DNA of 64,000 bases from Candidatus Reconcilbacillus cellulovorans (GCA_002507565.1 MOXJ01000009.1:1-64000); one strand, 5' to 3'; positions 34,447-44,562 are shown, counted from the first letter of the stretch. Notes: generated by a model from the sequence alone, not told the origin. Numbers and translations are program-made.

Positions 34447-34629
34447 AACGGACCCGGAAGCCTTTATTTCGCCGTGAAGTCGCGGTGCGGAATTTTTAAC
34501 GGACCGGAAGACGTTATTTAGCGGTTTTCCCCTCCTGAAGCGGTCCATCCTTCCCAATAACGCCTCTGCGGTCCGTTACGCCCGGTAAAGTGGCTGTTTT
34601 TCCAAAAATAACGTCCAGACGGTCCGTTA
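34447..34629. repeat. Cluster of four 23-bp interspersed repeats
   Basis: The unit is TAACGGACCG-N5-CGTTATTT. Copies are at 34447-34469 (+, degenerate), 34497-34519 (+), 34556-34578 (-) and 34607-34629 (-). The first pair and the last pair face each other, so the region can fold as large inverted repeats. It fills the gap between the iron operon promoter and the SMR gene; no protein-coding signal is visible in it. Spacers are irregular, unlike a CRISPR array. Confidence 0.75.
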
Positions 34630-34751
34630 GAAACGACGCGAGGCGCACAACAAAAACCGGCGCCGGCGTGCGACAACGAAATTCGCGGCCGGCGCCGGCC
34701 GGTGCGGAGCCAACCGTTCACCCCGGTGCGGGCGGGCGCCGTTTCCGCGCT

Positions 34752-35066
34752 TCATTCCGCCCATTTCAGGCCGATCACGCAGACCGTGATGCCGACCATG
34801 CAAATGAGCCTCAGCGGACTCAGCTTCTCCTTGTACAAGAGCCACCCGACCAGCGCGGCGCCCAGCGCTCCAATGCCGGTCCAGACGGCGTAAGCCGTCG
34901 AGAGGGCGATCTCCTGCATCGCCCGGAGCAATAACTGGAAACTGGCCAGAAATCCACCGATCAGGATCAGATGGTTGGGCCAGTTGTTCTTCATGGCCGT
35001 CCGCTTGAGGCCGATGACGCCGACGACTTCCATCAGGCCGGCCAGGATGAGCAGCGTCCAGGCCAT
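34752..35066 (-). CDS. Small multidrug resistance (SMR) efflux subunit
   Basis: A 104-residue protein with four transmembrane helices. The proton/drug-binding glutamate is Glu13 in LAGLMEVVGVIGLK, with STAYAVWTGIGALGAALVGWLLYKE and the C-terminal helix ending GLKWAE. It is of the paired SMR (YkkCD/SugE) type, which works as a heterodimer. Its upstream partner gene is truncated, so function is doubtful unless it homodimerises. Its ATG shares a base with the partner's stop (TGATG). Confidence 0.88.
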   Translation of the reverse strand: MAWTLLILAGLMEVVGVIGLKRTAMKNNWPNHLILIGGFLASFQLLLRAMQEIALSTAYAVWTGIGALGAALVGWLLYKEKLSPLRLICMVGITVCVIGLKWAE

Positions 35067-35260
35067 CAGGGCGTTCCCCCTTTTTCGGACAATTTCAGGC
35101 CGATGATGAATCCGAGCAGCGCGAAAATCAACACCAGCTTCACCGGTTTGACGCCTTCATCCACGAAGATCGCGTCGACGACCACCGTTCCGATCGTCCC
35201 GATCCCTGTAAAAACCGCGTAAACCACGCCGATGGGCAGAACCTTGGCGGCGCGGATGTG
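35066..35260 (-). pseudogene. SMR efflux partner subunit, 5'-truncated
   Basis: The C-terminal half of an SMR protein is present: AKVLPIGVVYAVFTGIGTIGTVVVDAIF, then LVLIFALLGFIIGLKLSEKG. The N-terminal helices, including the essential Glu of helix 1, are missing. At about 35260 the sequence switches to the antisense of a GNAT gene fragment, marking a breakpoint. Confidence 0.82.
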
Positions 35261-35261
35261 G

Positions 35262-35671
35262 CGCGACACGGAAAAGCTGTTCGAAAGCCGCGGCGGCCCG
35301 AAACACTGCTGGTGCATGATCTGGCGGGGAAAGCCCGGGGACCGGAAAGACCGGACAAGCCGCAAGGCGGCCATGAAGCGGCTCGTGGACGACGGGGTGC
35401 CCGTGGGCATCCTCGCGTACGCCGGAGAGGAGCCCGTGGCCTGCTCGGTAGCTCCGCGCGAAACCTGAAACCTGCCGAGGTCTCGGGGGGCGGAATCCCG
35501 ACGCGGCGGGGAGCGACCGCTGTGGAAGCGTATCCTGTGGACCCCGATTCGCCCAGTTACCGTTTCATGGGTTTCGTCCCGGAGTTCCGTTCGTGCGGAT
35601 TCATTGAGGTGGGCCGGGCCGGAAGCAGGCGCCACGTCATGCGTCTGAGGCTGGACACGGGCGAAGTCTGA
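35262..35671 (+). pseudogene. GNAT N-acetyltransferase, truncated and internally deleted
   Basis: One frame gives LFESRGGPKHCWCMIWRGK through VPVGILAYAGEEPVACSVAPRET and then stops (35468). Another frame gives AVEAYPVDPDSPSYRFMGFVP, then FIEVGRAGSRRHVMRLRL to 35671. Both halves belong to the same acetyltransferase family, but the acetyl-CoA-binding centre between them is deleted and the first residues are lost at the SMR breakpoint. Confidence 0.78.
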
Positions 35672-35744
35672 AACCGGAAGGAAACCGACGGAACATTGAA
35701 GATCATTGGAAAAAAAGAAGATCCAAAACAAGGAAGGTGCGCCG

Positions 35745-36229
35745 ATGAAACATGAAGCTTTGCGGCTGTACGATTATCACGTTTGGGAAAACGACCTAAT
35801 TTTCCGGCGCCTGAAAGAGCTGCCGGAGGAGATCGTCCGCAAGGAGATTTCGAGCGTGTTCCCGTCGATTTTCGACAACGTTGGTCCATCTGTACCGGGT
35901 GGACAACACCTGGCAATTGGCTATGTCCGGCCGGTTCGCGGAAATCGTCCCGGCCAGCCAACGCATTCTGGAGGAACCCCGTGGCATGAGCCTGGAGGAA
36001 CTGGAGGGAAGACACCTCGGGTTGGCCGAACAGTACCGGACTTTCCTCAACGCGACCAACATGGAGGCCGTCTCCTTCTATCCGCACCTCCAGTTCGGCA
36101 CGCTCAACGCGCGTTACCGTCGACATCGTGCGGCACGTCGTCAACCACGGCACTTACCACCGAGGCAACATCATTGCTATGTTGAGTCAATTCTGTAATA
36201 TTGTTTTACCTGCTATTTTCATTATATGA
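35745..36229 (+). pseudogene. DinB-family protein, two frameshifts
   Basis: Starts well (AAGGAAGG, ATG, MKHEALRLYDYHVWEND, then IVRKEISSVFPSIFDN). At about 35880 the DinB sequence moves to another frame (LVHLYRVDNTWQLAMSGRF, then LGLAEQYRTFLNATNMEAV). Near 36117 it moves to a third (VDIVRHVVNHGTYHRGNI), which carries the metal-binding HGTYHRG of DinB/YfiT proteins. The product cannot be made as one chain. The native C-terminus after the last helix is also lost. Confidence 0.82.
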
Positions 36230-36259
36230 TATCTATTTCCAAGAGATTTACAAGATATC

Positions 36260-36976
36260 TCACCACGGCATCGGTTCGCCGCGTTCATTGAGAAATGCTG
36301 GCCGGTCGCCGGCGTACGCCCTGTGGTTGTCGATCAGCCGCCCGACGAGTTCGGCCGCCTCGTCGGGCGACAGTTCGGCGGCTTCGTCCAGCCGGCCGCG
36401 CATATGGGTGCGGATCCAGCCGGGATGCACGACGAGCACCTGTCCGCCGAACTTCCGAAAATGGTTGTGCACGATCGCCGACTGGCGGTTCAGCGCCGCT
36501 TTCGACATCGCGTAGCCGAACCACGCGGTGCGCCAGCAGGCGGCGATGCTGCCGGCTTCGGACGAGATGTTGACGATCAGCTTGTCTTCGCCTCGCTTCA
36601 GCAACGGAAACAGCGCGTTCGTCACGCGCAGCGCGCCGAGCGCGTTGACGTTGTAGACGCGCAGCATGTCGGCGAAATCGAGCGCGTCTTCGACCGTCGC
36701 GTCGATGTCGCCGAGGACGGCGGCGTTGTTGACGAGCAGGTCGAGCCGGTCGGTCTCGGCTTCGACCGCCTGTGCGGCGTCGCGCACGCTTTCGTCGGAG
36801 CCGACGTCGAGCGGCAGGATGTCGAGCCGGTCGCCGGCAGTTGTCCGCAAGCGGTCGAGTTCCGCGCATTCTCCCAAATAACGCCCCGCAAAGACGCGGT
36901 AACCCTTCTTCAGCAGCACACGCACGAGCGCGAGGCCGAGCCCGCGGTCGGCGCCGGTGACGAGGGCGTATTTCAT
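36260..36976 (-). CDS. Short-chain dehydrogenase/reductase
   Basis: A 238-residue classical SDR with the cofactor loop TGADRGLGLAL (7-17), DVGS, NNAAVLGD, the catalytic Ser in NISSEAGS and YAMSK (Tyr/Lys). It is probably NADP(H)-dependent; substrate unknown. AAAGGAAG precedes ATG 36976. The last 40 residues are duplicated as a remnant beside cysA. Confidence 0.9.
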   Translation of the reverse strand: MKYALVTGADRGLGLALVRVLLKKGYRVFAGRYLGECAELDRLRTTAGDRLDILPLDVGSDESVRDAAQAVEAETDRLDLLVNNAAVLGDIDATVEDALDFADMLRVYNVNALGALRVTNALFPLLKRGEDKLIVNISSEAGSIAACWRTAWFGYAMSKAALNRQSAIVHNHFRKFGGQVLVVHPGWIRTHMRGRLDEAAELSPDEAAELVGRLIDNHRAYAGDRPAFLNERGEPMPW

Positions 36977-37004
36977 AGCGCCCGACTTCCTTTCTCAAAG
37001 CGTT

Positions 37005-37050
37005 TTGATCCGATCAAGTCGATCATACCCCCCGCGCCCTCGTGCCGCAA
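37005..37050 (-). promoter_or_regulatory. SDR promoter with palindromic operator
   Basis: On the minus strand TTGCGG (37050-37045), 17 bp, TATGAT (37027-37022), followed by the palindrome TTGATC-C-GATCAA (37005-37017) over the expected transcription start, a typical repressor position. Confidence 0.4.
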
Positions 37051-37122
37051 CATCCTGCGAACGGGCACACGGTTCGACCCGACGGTTTCCTGCGCGCGAT
37101 TTTGCGCATGATGATAAGGGAC

Positions 37123-37151
37123 TGGATTTTTACGCGACTGTACTATATAAT
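37123..37151 (+). promoter_or_regulatory. Promoter of the pdh operon
   Basis: TATAAT (37146-37151) with a weak -35 (TGGATT, 37123-37128, 17-bp spacer). It leaves a leader of about 150 nt before pdhA that contains two operator-like dyads. Confidence 0.55.
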
Positions 37152-37223
37152 CGGGGTGAACTGTTATATCAAAAGAACGGTTGAAATTCCGGAACGTCCG
37201 GACGATCGCCGCATCAAGCCCAG

Positions 37224-37262
37224 AACTGTTTGCAACAGTTTGAGACAACTGCTGCAACAGTT
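37224..37262 (+). promoter_or_regulatory. Tandem dyads in the pdh leader
   Basis: AACTGTT-TGC-AACAGTT (37224-37240) is a perfect 7-3-7 palindrome. AACTGCTGCAACAGTT (37247-37262) is a second, 8-bp-arm palindrome with one mismatch. Their centres lie about 22 bp apart, two helical turns, between promoter and pdhA. They suggest a dimeric repressor acting as a roadblock; the regulator is unknown. Confidence 0.5.
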
Positions 37263-37296
37263 TTCGGGCGTTTTCACGGTTTTCACGGAAGAATGA

Positions 37297-38385
<1,089 letters not shown>

Positions 38386-38389
38386 TCCG

Positions 38390-39367
38390 ATGGCGCAGCT
38401 GACGATGATTCAGGCGATCAACGAGGCGCTCAGGCTGGAGCTTAAGCGCGACCCGAACGTGCTCGTGTTCGGCGAGGACGTCGGGCATCTCGGCGGCGTG
38501 TTCCGCGCGACGGAGGGACTGCAGAAAGAGTTCGGCGAGCACCGCGTGTTCGACACGCCGCTCGCGGAGTCGGGCATCGGCGGGTTGGCGGTCGGCCTCT
38601 GCACGCAAGGTTTCCGTCCGGTGATGGAAATCCAGTTCATCGGTTTCGTGTTCGAAGTGATGGATTCGATCTGCGGACAGGCTTCGCGGCTTCGCTATCG
38701 CTCGGGCGGCCGGTATCACGCGCCGCTCGTCATCCGGACGCCGTTCGGCGGCGGAGTGCGCGCGGCCGAGCTGCATACGGACAGTCTGGAAGGGCTGTTC
38801 ATCCAGACGCCCGGCATCAAGGTCGTCTGCCCGTCCAATCCGTACGACGCCAAGGGGCTTCTGATCGCGGCGATCCGCGACAACGACCCGGTCTTTTTCA
38901 TGGAGCACCTGAAGCTGTACCGGTCGTTCCGCCAGGAGGTACCGGAAGGCGATTACACGGTGCCGATCGGCAAGGCGAACGTCGTCCGCGAGGGGCGGCA
39001 CGTCACGGTGATCGCCTACGGCGCGATGGTATATACGTCGCTCAGGGCTGCCGAAGAGCTGGCGAAAGAAGGCGTCGAATGCGAAGTGATCGACCTGCGC
39101 ACGCTGATGCCGATCGACATCGACACGATCGTCGCGTCGATCCGCAAGACGAACCGCGCGATCGTCGTCCAGGAGGCGCAAAAAACGGCCGGCGTCGCCG
39201 CGGAAGTGATCGCGCAGATCAACGAAAAGGCGATTTTTCACTTGGAGGCGCCGGTGTTGCGCGTCGCCGCGCCGGATACCGTCTACGCGTTCGCGCAGAT
39301 CGAGGACGAGTGGATGCCGACGCCGGCGCGCGTGGCGGACGGCGTGCGGAAAGTGCTGGAGTACTGA
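38390..39367 (+). CDS. pdhB: Pyruvate dehydrogenase E1 beta subunit
   Basis: A 325-residue transketolase-type beta subunit, with [58 protein letters not shown] and [20 protein letters not shown]. Its GEDVG glutamate contacts the ThDP ring (family knowledge). GGGGAGGGG lies upstream; gap from pdhA 4 bp. Confidence 0.96.
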   Translation: MAQLTMIQAINEALRLELKRDPNVLVFGEDVGHLGGVFRATEGLQKEFGEHRVFDTPLAESGIGGLAVGLCTQGFRPVMEIQFIGFVFEVMDSICGQASRLRYRSGGRYHAPLVIRTPFGGGVRAAELHTDSLEGLFIQTPGIKVVCPSNPYDAKGLLIAAIRDNDPVFFMEHLKLYRSFRQEVPEGDYTVPIGKANVVREGRHVTVIAYGAMVYTSLRAAEELAKEGVECEVIDLRTLMPIDIDTIVASIRKTNRAIVVQEAQKTAGVAAEVIAQINEKAIFHLEAPVLRVAAPDTVYAFAQIEDEWMPTPARVADGVRKVLEY

Positions 39368-39500
39368 AACGCGGCCGGTCGATCGCGTGCGATCGGTCGC
39401 GAATCCAGGGATCGCGGACATCGGACGGTCCGTCCGCCGGGTTAGCCGGTTGGGGCCGGCGTCGGCGGCGGCCGTGTCCGTCACGGGAGGATCGAACGAC

Positions 39501-40901
39501 ATGGCGCTGTGGGAATACCGGATGCCGGAGCTCGGCGAAGGGCTGCACGAAGGCGAAATCATGAAATGGCGCGTCAAACCCGGCGATTCCGTCAAGGAAG
39601 ACGATATCCTGATGGAAGTGCAGAACGACAAGGCGGTCGTCGAAGTGCCCTCGCCGGTCACCGGCAAGGTGGTCGAAATCAAGGTGCCCGAAGGGACGGT
39701 GGCTACGGTCGGGCAAGTGCTGGCTGTGTTCGAGACGGCCGGCGAAGTGCGGGGCGGAGGTCCGGCGACGGGAGGTCATGCGGCGGGACCCGTCGGCGGT
39801 GCGGGGACCGCGGCGAATGCCGTTATGCCGTCGGCTGCGCAGGCGGCGGATGCGCCGGCGACGCCCGGCTCTGCAGCGGCCGTTCCGGCTGGGGCCTCAC
39901 CTGCTGCAGCCGCACCTGTCGCCCCGGCCGGCGGGGCTGTTTCCGGCGCGGTTCCGGCGACCGACGTGCTGGCGACGCCGAGCGTGCGCAAACTGGCCCG
40001 CGAACTCGGCGTCGACATCCGGCAGGTAAAAGGCACGGGCCGGCACGGTCACGTCACGCGGGAGGACGTGATGCGCGCGGCGCAAGGGAAGACGGCGGAT
40101 CAGAGGATCGACCGTCCCGCCGAGGCGGCCGACGCCGTCCGGGCGGCAGAGCCGCAACCGGCGCCCGCCGCACCGTCGCGAGTTGCGGCCGAAGCCGGCG
40201 GTCTGGAGGAACGCGTGCCGCTGCGCGGCATCCGTCGCGCCGTCGCCCAGGCGATGGTCAAATCCGTCTACACGGCGCCGCACGTGACGTTGATGGACGA
40301 AGCGGACGTCTCCGAACTCGTCGCCCTCCGCGAAAAGGCGCTGCCGATCGCCGAGGAGCGCGGCGTCAAACTGACGTATCTGCCGTTCGTCGTCAAGGCG
40401 CTGGTCGCCGCTTGCCGGCGGTATCCCGCGCTCAACGCGTCGATCGACGACGAGCGTCAGGAAATCGTGTACAAAAAATATTACCACGTCGGCATCGCCA
40501 CCGACACCGCCGACGGGCTCGTCGTCCCGGTCGTGTTCGACGCCGACCGCAAAAGCGTGCTGCAGATCGCCGCGGAAATCCGCGATCTCGCCGCGCGCGC
40601 CCGCGAAGGCAAGCTTACGCCGAACGAGCTGAAAGGCAGCACGATCACGATCACGAACGTCGGGTCGGTCGGAGGACTCTTTTTCACGCCGGTCATCAAC
40701 TGGCCGGAAGTCGCCATTCTCGGCGTCGGCCGCATCGCGCAAAAACCGGTCGTCAAAAACGGCCAGATCGCGATCGGCCACGTCATGGCCCTGTCGCTCA
40801 GCTTCGATCACCGGCTGATCGACGGCGCGACCGCCCAGAAGGCGCTCAACGACGTGAAGCGGCTGTTGGAAGACCCGCAGCTGCTCGTCTTGGAGGTGTG
40901 A
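39501..40901 (+). CDS. pdhC: Dihydrolipoamide acetyltransferase (E2)
   Basis: A 466-residue E2. It has a single lipoyl domain (1-78; lipoyl Lys in [10 protein letters not shown]), a long Ala/Pro/Gly linker, a peripheral-subunit-binding domain ([34 protein letters not shown]), a second linker, and a catalytic domain ending with the active-site [16 protein letters not shown] precedes ATG 39501; the open frame upstream has no homology. The 130-bp gap after pdhB shows no promoter or gene. Lipoylation presumably depends on lipL-type enzymes. Confidence 0.95.
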   Translation: MALWEYRMPELGEGLHEGEIMKWRVKPGDSVKEDDILMEVQNDKAVVEVPSPVTGKVVEIKVPEGTVATVGQVLAVFETAGEVRGGGPATGGHAAGPVGGAGTAANAVMPSAAQAADAPATPGSAAAVPAGASPAAAAPVAPAGGAVSGAVPATDVLATPSVRKLARELGVDIRQVKGTGRHGHVTREDVMRAAQGKTADQRIDRPAEAADAVRAAEPQPAPAAPSRVAAEAGGLEERVPLRGIRRAVAQAMVKSVYTAPHVTLMDEADVSELVALREKALPIAEERGVKLTYLPFVVKALVAACRRYPALNASIDDERQEIVYKKYYHVGIATDTADGLVVPVVFDADRKSVLQIAAEIRDLAARAREGKLTPNELKGSTITITNVGSVGGLFFTPVINWPEVAILGVGRIAQKPVVKNGQIAIGHVMALSLSFDHRLIDGATAQKALNDVKRLLEDPQLLVLEV

Positions 40902-40904
40902 ACG

Positions 40905-42326
40905 ATGGTCGTCGGCAGCATGGCTGAAGAAATCGACGTGCTCGTCGTCGGGGCGGGGCCGGGCGGCTACGTCGCCGCCATCCGCGCCGCGCAGCTCGGC
41001 AAGTCCGTCGTCGTCGCCGAGCGCCGAGAGCTGGGCGGCGTCTGCCTGAACGAAGGCTGCATCCCGTCGAAAGCGCTGATCGAGGCGGCGCACCGTTTTG
41101 AGCAAATGAAACACGCATCGGCGATCGGCATCGCGGCGGGGGACGTTTCGGTCGATTTCGCCAAAGTGCAGGAATGGAAAAACGGCATCGTCCGCAAGCA
41201 GGCCGGCGGCGTCGCCTCTTTGCTGAAGGGCAACAAGGTGCGCGTCGTCAAAGGCGAGGCATTTTTCAACGGGCCGGACACGGCGACGATCTCTCCGGAA
41301 AACGAAGACGCCGCGCCCGTCCGGTTCCGCTTCCGCCATGCGATCATCGCCACCGGTTCGCGGCCGGTGGAACTGCCCGGCTTTCCGTTCGGCGGCCGCA
41401 TCCTGTCGTCGACGGAGGCGCTCCGGCTGAACGAAGTGCCGCGTCGGCTCGCCGTCGTCGGCGGCGGCTACATCGGCGTCGAGCTCGGCCAGACGTTCGC
41501 CAAGTTCGGCGCAGAAGTGACGATTCTCGAGGCGCGAAACGCGATTTTGCCGGAATTCGAGGATGAGGCGACGCGCTGGGTCGTGCGCGGCCTGCGCAAG
41601 AACGGCGTGCGAATTCTGACCGGCGTCAAGGCGAAGGAAGCGCGCCAGGACGAAGCCGGCGTGACGGTCGTCTATGAAGAGGGCGGTGAGGAAAAGCAGC
41701 TCGTCGCCGACTACGTGTTGGTGACGGTCGGCCGCCGGCCGAACACCGAGGGCATCGGCCTGGAAGGCATCGGCGTCCGCCGCGATGCGCGCGGCCTGAT
41801 TGAGGTCGACGGCCAGTGCCGCACGAGCGTGCCGCATCTTTTCGCGATCGGCGACGTCGTGGCCGGCCCCGCCCTCGCGCACAAGGCTTCTTACGAGGGC
41901 AAAGTCGCCGCCGAAGCGATCGCGGGCCTGCCGAGCCGCGTCGATTACCGCGCGATTCCGGCCGTCGTCTTTTCCGATCCGGAGATCGCGTCGGTCGGCC
42001 TGACGGAGACGGAAGCGAAAGCACAAGGGCTCGACGTCGCCGTCGGCCGGTTCAGTTACGGCGCCAACGGCCGCGCGCAGACGCTCGACGCCGGCGAGGG
42101 CTTCGTCAAGGTGATCGCGCGCAAACCGGACGGAGTCGTCGTCGGCGCCCAGATCGTCGGCGCGGAGGCGTCGAACCTGATCTCCGAATTCGCGCTGGCG
42201 ATCGAGATGGGGGCGACGCTGGAAGACGTCGCGCTGACGATCCACCCGCATCCGACGCTGGGCGAGATGGCGATGGAAGCGGCGGAAGGCGCGCTCGGCC
42301 GGCCGATTCACCAGTTGGTGCGGTAA
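40905..42326 (+). CDS. pdhD: Dihydrolipoamide dehydrogenase (E3)
   Basis: A 473-residue flavoprotein disulfide reductase. It has FAD loop VLVVGAGPGGYVAAI, redox-active pair GGVCLNEGCIPSK, NAD loop VVGGGYIGVELGQ, second FAD motif FAIGDVVAGPALAHKA and the C-terminal catalytic HPHPTLGE. It reoxidises E2 dihydrolipoamide with NAD+. It starts 3 bp after pdhC with GGAGGTG. Confidence 0.97.
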   Translation: MVVGSMAEEIDVLVVGAGPGGYVAAIRAAQLGKSVVVAERRELGGVCLNEGCIPSKALIEAAHRFEQMKHASAIGIAAGDVSVDFAKVQEWKNGIVRKQAGGVASLLKGNKVRVVKGEAFFNGPDTATISPENEDAAPVRFRFRHAIIATGSRPVELPGFPFGGRILSSTEALRLNEVPRRLAVVGGGYIGVELGQTFAKFGAEVTILEARNAILPEFEDEATRWVVRGLRKNGVRILTGVKAKEARQDEAGVTVVYEEGGEEKQLVADYVLVTVGRRPNTEGIGLEGIGVRRDARGLIEVDGQCRTSVPHLFAIGDVVAGPALAHKASYEGKVAAEAIAGLPSRVDYRAIPAVVFSDPEIASVGLTETEAKAQGLDVAVGRFSYGANGRAQTLDAGEGFVKVIARKPDGVVVGAQIVGAEASNLISEFALAIEMGATLEDVALTIHPHPTLGEMAMEAAEGALGRPIHQLVR

Positions 42327-42332
42327 ATTTGA

Positions 42333-42372
42333 GCGGTCGGTTGGCCGTCTCTTATGGGCGGCCGTCGACCGC
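42333..42372 (+). other. Hairpin after pdhD without T-run
   Basis: GCGGTCG (42333-42339) with CGACCGC (42366-42372) and an inner GGCCG/CGGCC stem, 7 bp after the stop. It is followed by A-rich rather than T-rich sequence, so it may protect the mRNA 3' end or terminate poorly. Confidence 0.4.
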
Positions 42373-42683
42373 GATTCAAAAAAACGGATTGTAAACGCTA
42401 TCATGGGATTGCAATGGCGATAGATAGGGCTTGGTCCTGATCGCCTGCGGACCGGAATGCTCGAAACCGGACACCGACGTCGACAGCGGGTTCTCCGGGG
42501 AAAACAGCACTTCGATTGGCGGTGTGTTCCCGTTCGATTACGGCAAGGCCGGAAGCGGCCCCTCACCGTGCTGACCGAACGGTTTCGCGCGGAAAACATG
42601 ACTAGACCCATCCAGTGATCGGATTTTGTATGATTCTCCACCGCCTTTAGTATTTCTTTCTGGCGTCCTGGATCGCCGGTAAC
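42373..42683. other. Intergenic stretch, no supported gene
   Basis: About 310 bp. A plus frame reads LVLIACGPECSKPDTDVDSGFSGENS before ending, faintly like the start of a lipoprotein, but no start codon, ribosome site or family match supports it. Probably decayed DNA. Confidence 0.4.
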
Positions 42684-42974
42684 TCAAGGAACCAGGGCGC
42701 GGACGATCGTGTTTGAAAAATCGATCAGATCGCCGAGATGCCGTTCGACAATGTTGCGGACAATGTCCAAATTCACTTTTTGATCATCGTGAATTGCAAT
42801 ATTGCGGAAGCCGACCATGGCCTTCATTCGTTTCGCGGTGTCGACGGATATGATGATCGAATCTTGAACGGTCGGATCGTTCAGACGGGCCGGGTCGTTC
42901 CGGTATTCTTCCCGGACGCGCCGGACGCACCGTTCGACGACGGCGGCTTTATTGAGAACGGCATCCATCTTCAT
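42684..42974 (-). CDS. HepT-like ribonuclease toxin, internally deleted
   Basis: A 96-residue DUF86/HepT protein; full-length members are about 135-140. The N-terminus (LNKAAVVERCVRRVREEYRNDP, QDSIII) and C-terminus (AKRMKAMVGFRNIAIHDDQKVNLDIV) are present. The middle helices, usually ~45 residues after QDSII, are missing in frame. The active motif R-x4-6-H-x-Y reads RNIAIHDD, with the Tyr that MntA normally AMPylates replaced by Asp. The deletion and the residue change suggest a dead toxin. AAAGAGGT precedes ATG 42974. Confidence 0.72.
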   Translation of the reverse strand: MKMDAVLNKAAVVERCVRRVREEYRNDPARLNDPTVQDSIIISVDTAKRMKAMVGFRNIAIHDDQKVNLDIVRNIVERHLGDLIDFSNTIVRALVP

Positions 42975-43317
42975 AGACCGTACCTCTTTCCAAAATGCCG
43001 TCCAGAATGATTTTTCTTTCCTCATTCAGTTTGGCATACATTTTATAGATTTTCGCTTCCAGAAGAAGGCGGCGCGTTTCGTCACTGCAGTGCAGGACGA
43101 CGCCTTGCAAGATTTGCGTTTGCATGACGGTGGACGCCGCGTCCAGGTCGACGAGATCGACGTCTCGGTCGAGCGCTTCGGCCAATTTCTGCGCGATCTC
43201 GAAACGTCGGACGTGATCGACCGGCGTATCGCTCGCATAGGCGAGATCGACGTCGCTGTCGGGACGCGCGCGATTTTCGGCGTGTCGGCTGGATGCAAAC
43301 GCCCGGATTCGGGACGC
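42949..43317 (-). pseudogene. MntA-like nucleotidyltransferase antitoxin, 5'-truncated
   Basis: The frame begins right after the TAG of the GerAB-like gene, with no start codon or ribosome site: RAFASSRHAENRARPDSDVDLAYA, EIAQKLAEALDRDVDLVDLD, then LNEERKIILDGILERG. SDVDL is the metal-binding pair of the MNT fold, but the GSxxxG is degraded to ASSRHA and the first ~25 residues are gone. It overlaps hepT by 26 bp as in intact HepT/MntA pairs. Confidence 0.78.
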
Positions 43318-44562
43318 CTACAGTCCCCATCTCGACAGCCAGTCGCCGATCCAGACGACAGGGCGGAACGGTCGGCCGGCCCAGATGCTCGCCCATTGCG
43401 CGAGTGCGAAGATGCCGGCGACGGCGACGGCGATCGCGTAGCGTCGGCCGGGTCGGGCGTCGGCCGGCTCCAGCGACGAGGCGTCCGCACGCGGATTGAC
43501 GCGAAAGACGGCGATCATCGCAAGCGCCAGCGGAAAGATGAGCCCGAACGGCAGCATAAAGGCGAACGTATGCCGTGAATCCCATTCAAGATTTTCCAAG
43601 ATGTTATGATGTTGCAGCGCCAGCCCGGCGACGAGCGCGCCGAGCGGCCACGCCACCGTCCGCCCGTTGAGGCGGAACAGCTGGCGGACGCCTTCGACGG
43701 CGGCGAACAGCGCGATCGACAGTTTCAGATAAATACCGACCAGCAGAACGATCGAAACCGTCGCCTCCAGATGCTCAAAAAAAGGAGGAATCTGCATTTC
43801 CTGGGCGATTGTAAAAAACGGATAAATCGCCCTGCTCGCCCGCGGAACGCCGAGAATGCCGACGGTGAAGAAGGTGGCGACGGCGAGCAGGACGGTGGCG
43901 GCCGCGAGTCCCCCGAGAAACGCTGCTTCCCTTCGTTTGCGGATATAAGGAAAAAACATCCATATCGCAATCGTTTCCGTAAACGGAAAACCGACCGAGG
44001 GCGCGGCGGTTTCGGCCAGACGTCGAAAGCCGATGCGGAAAAAGGGCTGCAGCCGTTCCCAATTCCATTCACCAAACATAAATACGAATATGGAAAATAC
44101 AGTAAAAAGAATCAGAGACAATAGGCTTTCCGTCGTCCGCGACACTGTTTCCGCTCCGTTGCGGACGGCGTAACAGGCGATGACGAGAAACCCGAGGTGA
44201 AAGACGGTCAGCGGCGTTTTCGGCATGAGCGACAGTTTCATGAAATCGCCGAGGTTGCGGACGACCCAGGCCGACACTTGCAGAAAATAAAAAACGTACA
44301 GCAGGGCGACCGCACCACCCGCCCACGGCCCGGCCAGCCGTACGCACACGCCGACGAGACTCTGCTCGGGATATCGGCGCGCGACGAACAGCCACAGACA
44401 GGCCATGGCGACGCCTACGGCACCGGCAGCCAACGGTACCATCCAGGCGTCCGGCCCGGCACGGCGGATCCATCCGCCCGGGCGAAGGAAGAACGCGGTG
44501 CCGAGCGTGTAGCTGACCGTCAACACGAACAGTTGAAACGGGTATATGCGGATTTTGTTCAC
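43318..44562 (-). CDS. Spore germination receptor permease subunit, GerAB/GerKB family
   Basis: A 414-residue amino acid/polyamine-type permease with about ten helices (YPFQLFVLTVSYTLGTAFFLRPGG, PFTETIAIWMFFPYIRKRREA). GerAB subunits bind the germinant in the inner spore membrane (known). The GTG start at 44562 overlaps the gerAC stop (GTGA), and GGAGG lies 10 bp upstream. Its stop abuts the MntA remnant. Confidence 0.88.
   Translation of the reverse strand: MNKIRIYPFQLFVLTVSYTLGTAFFLRPGGWIRRAGPDAWMVPLAAGAVGVAMACLWLFVARRYPEQSLVGVCVRLAGPWAGGAVALLYVFYFLQVSAWVVRNLGDFMKLSLMPKTPLTVFHLGFLVIACYAVRNGAETVSRTTESLLSLILFTVFSIFVFMFGEWNWERLQPFFRIGFRRLAETAAPSVGFPFTETIAIWMFFPYIRKRREAAFLGGLAAATVLLAVATFFTVGILGVPRASRAIYPFFTIAQEMQIPPFFEHLEATVSIVLLVGIYLKLSIALFAAVEGVRQLFRLNGRTVAWPLGALVAGLALQHHNILENLEWDSRHTFAFMLPFGLIFPLALAMIAVFRVNPRADASSLEPADARPGRRYAIAVAVAGIFALAQWASIWAGRPFRPVVWIGDWLSRWGL

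Noticed and set aside
34447-34629. CRISPR array
   Set aside because: Copies are in both orientations, with unequal spacers and internal variation, and no cas genes are near.
39897-42641. Long open frame of 914 codons on the minus strand opposite pdhC and pdhD
   Set aside because: Antisense shadow of two certain genes in high-GC DNA; composition is Arg/Asp/Ala-rich with no domain.
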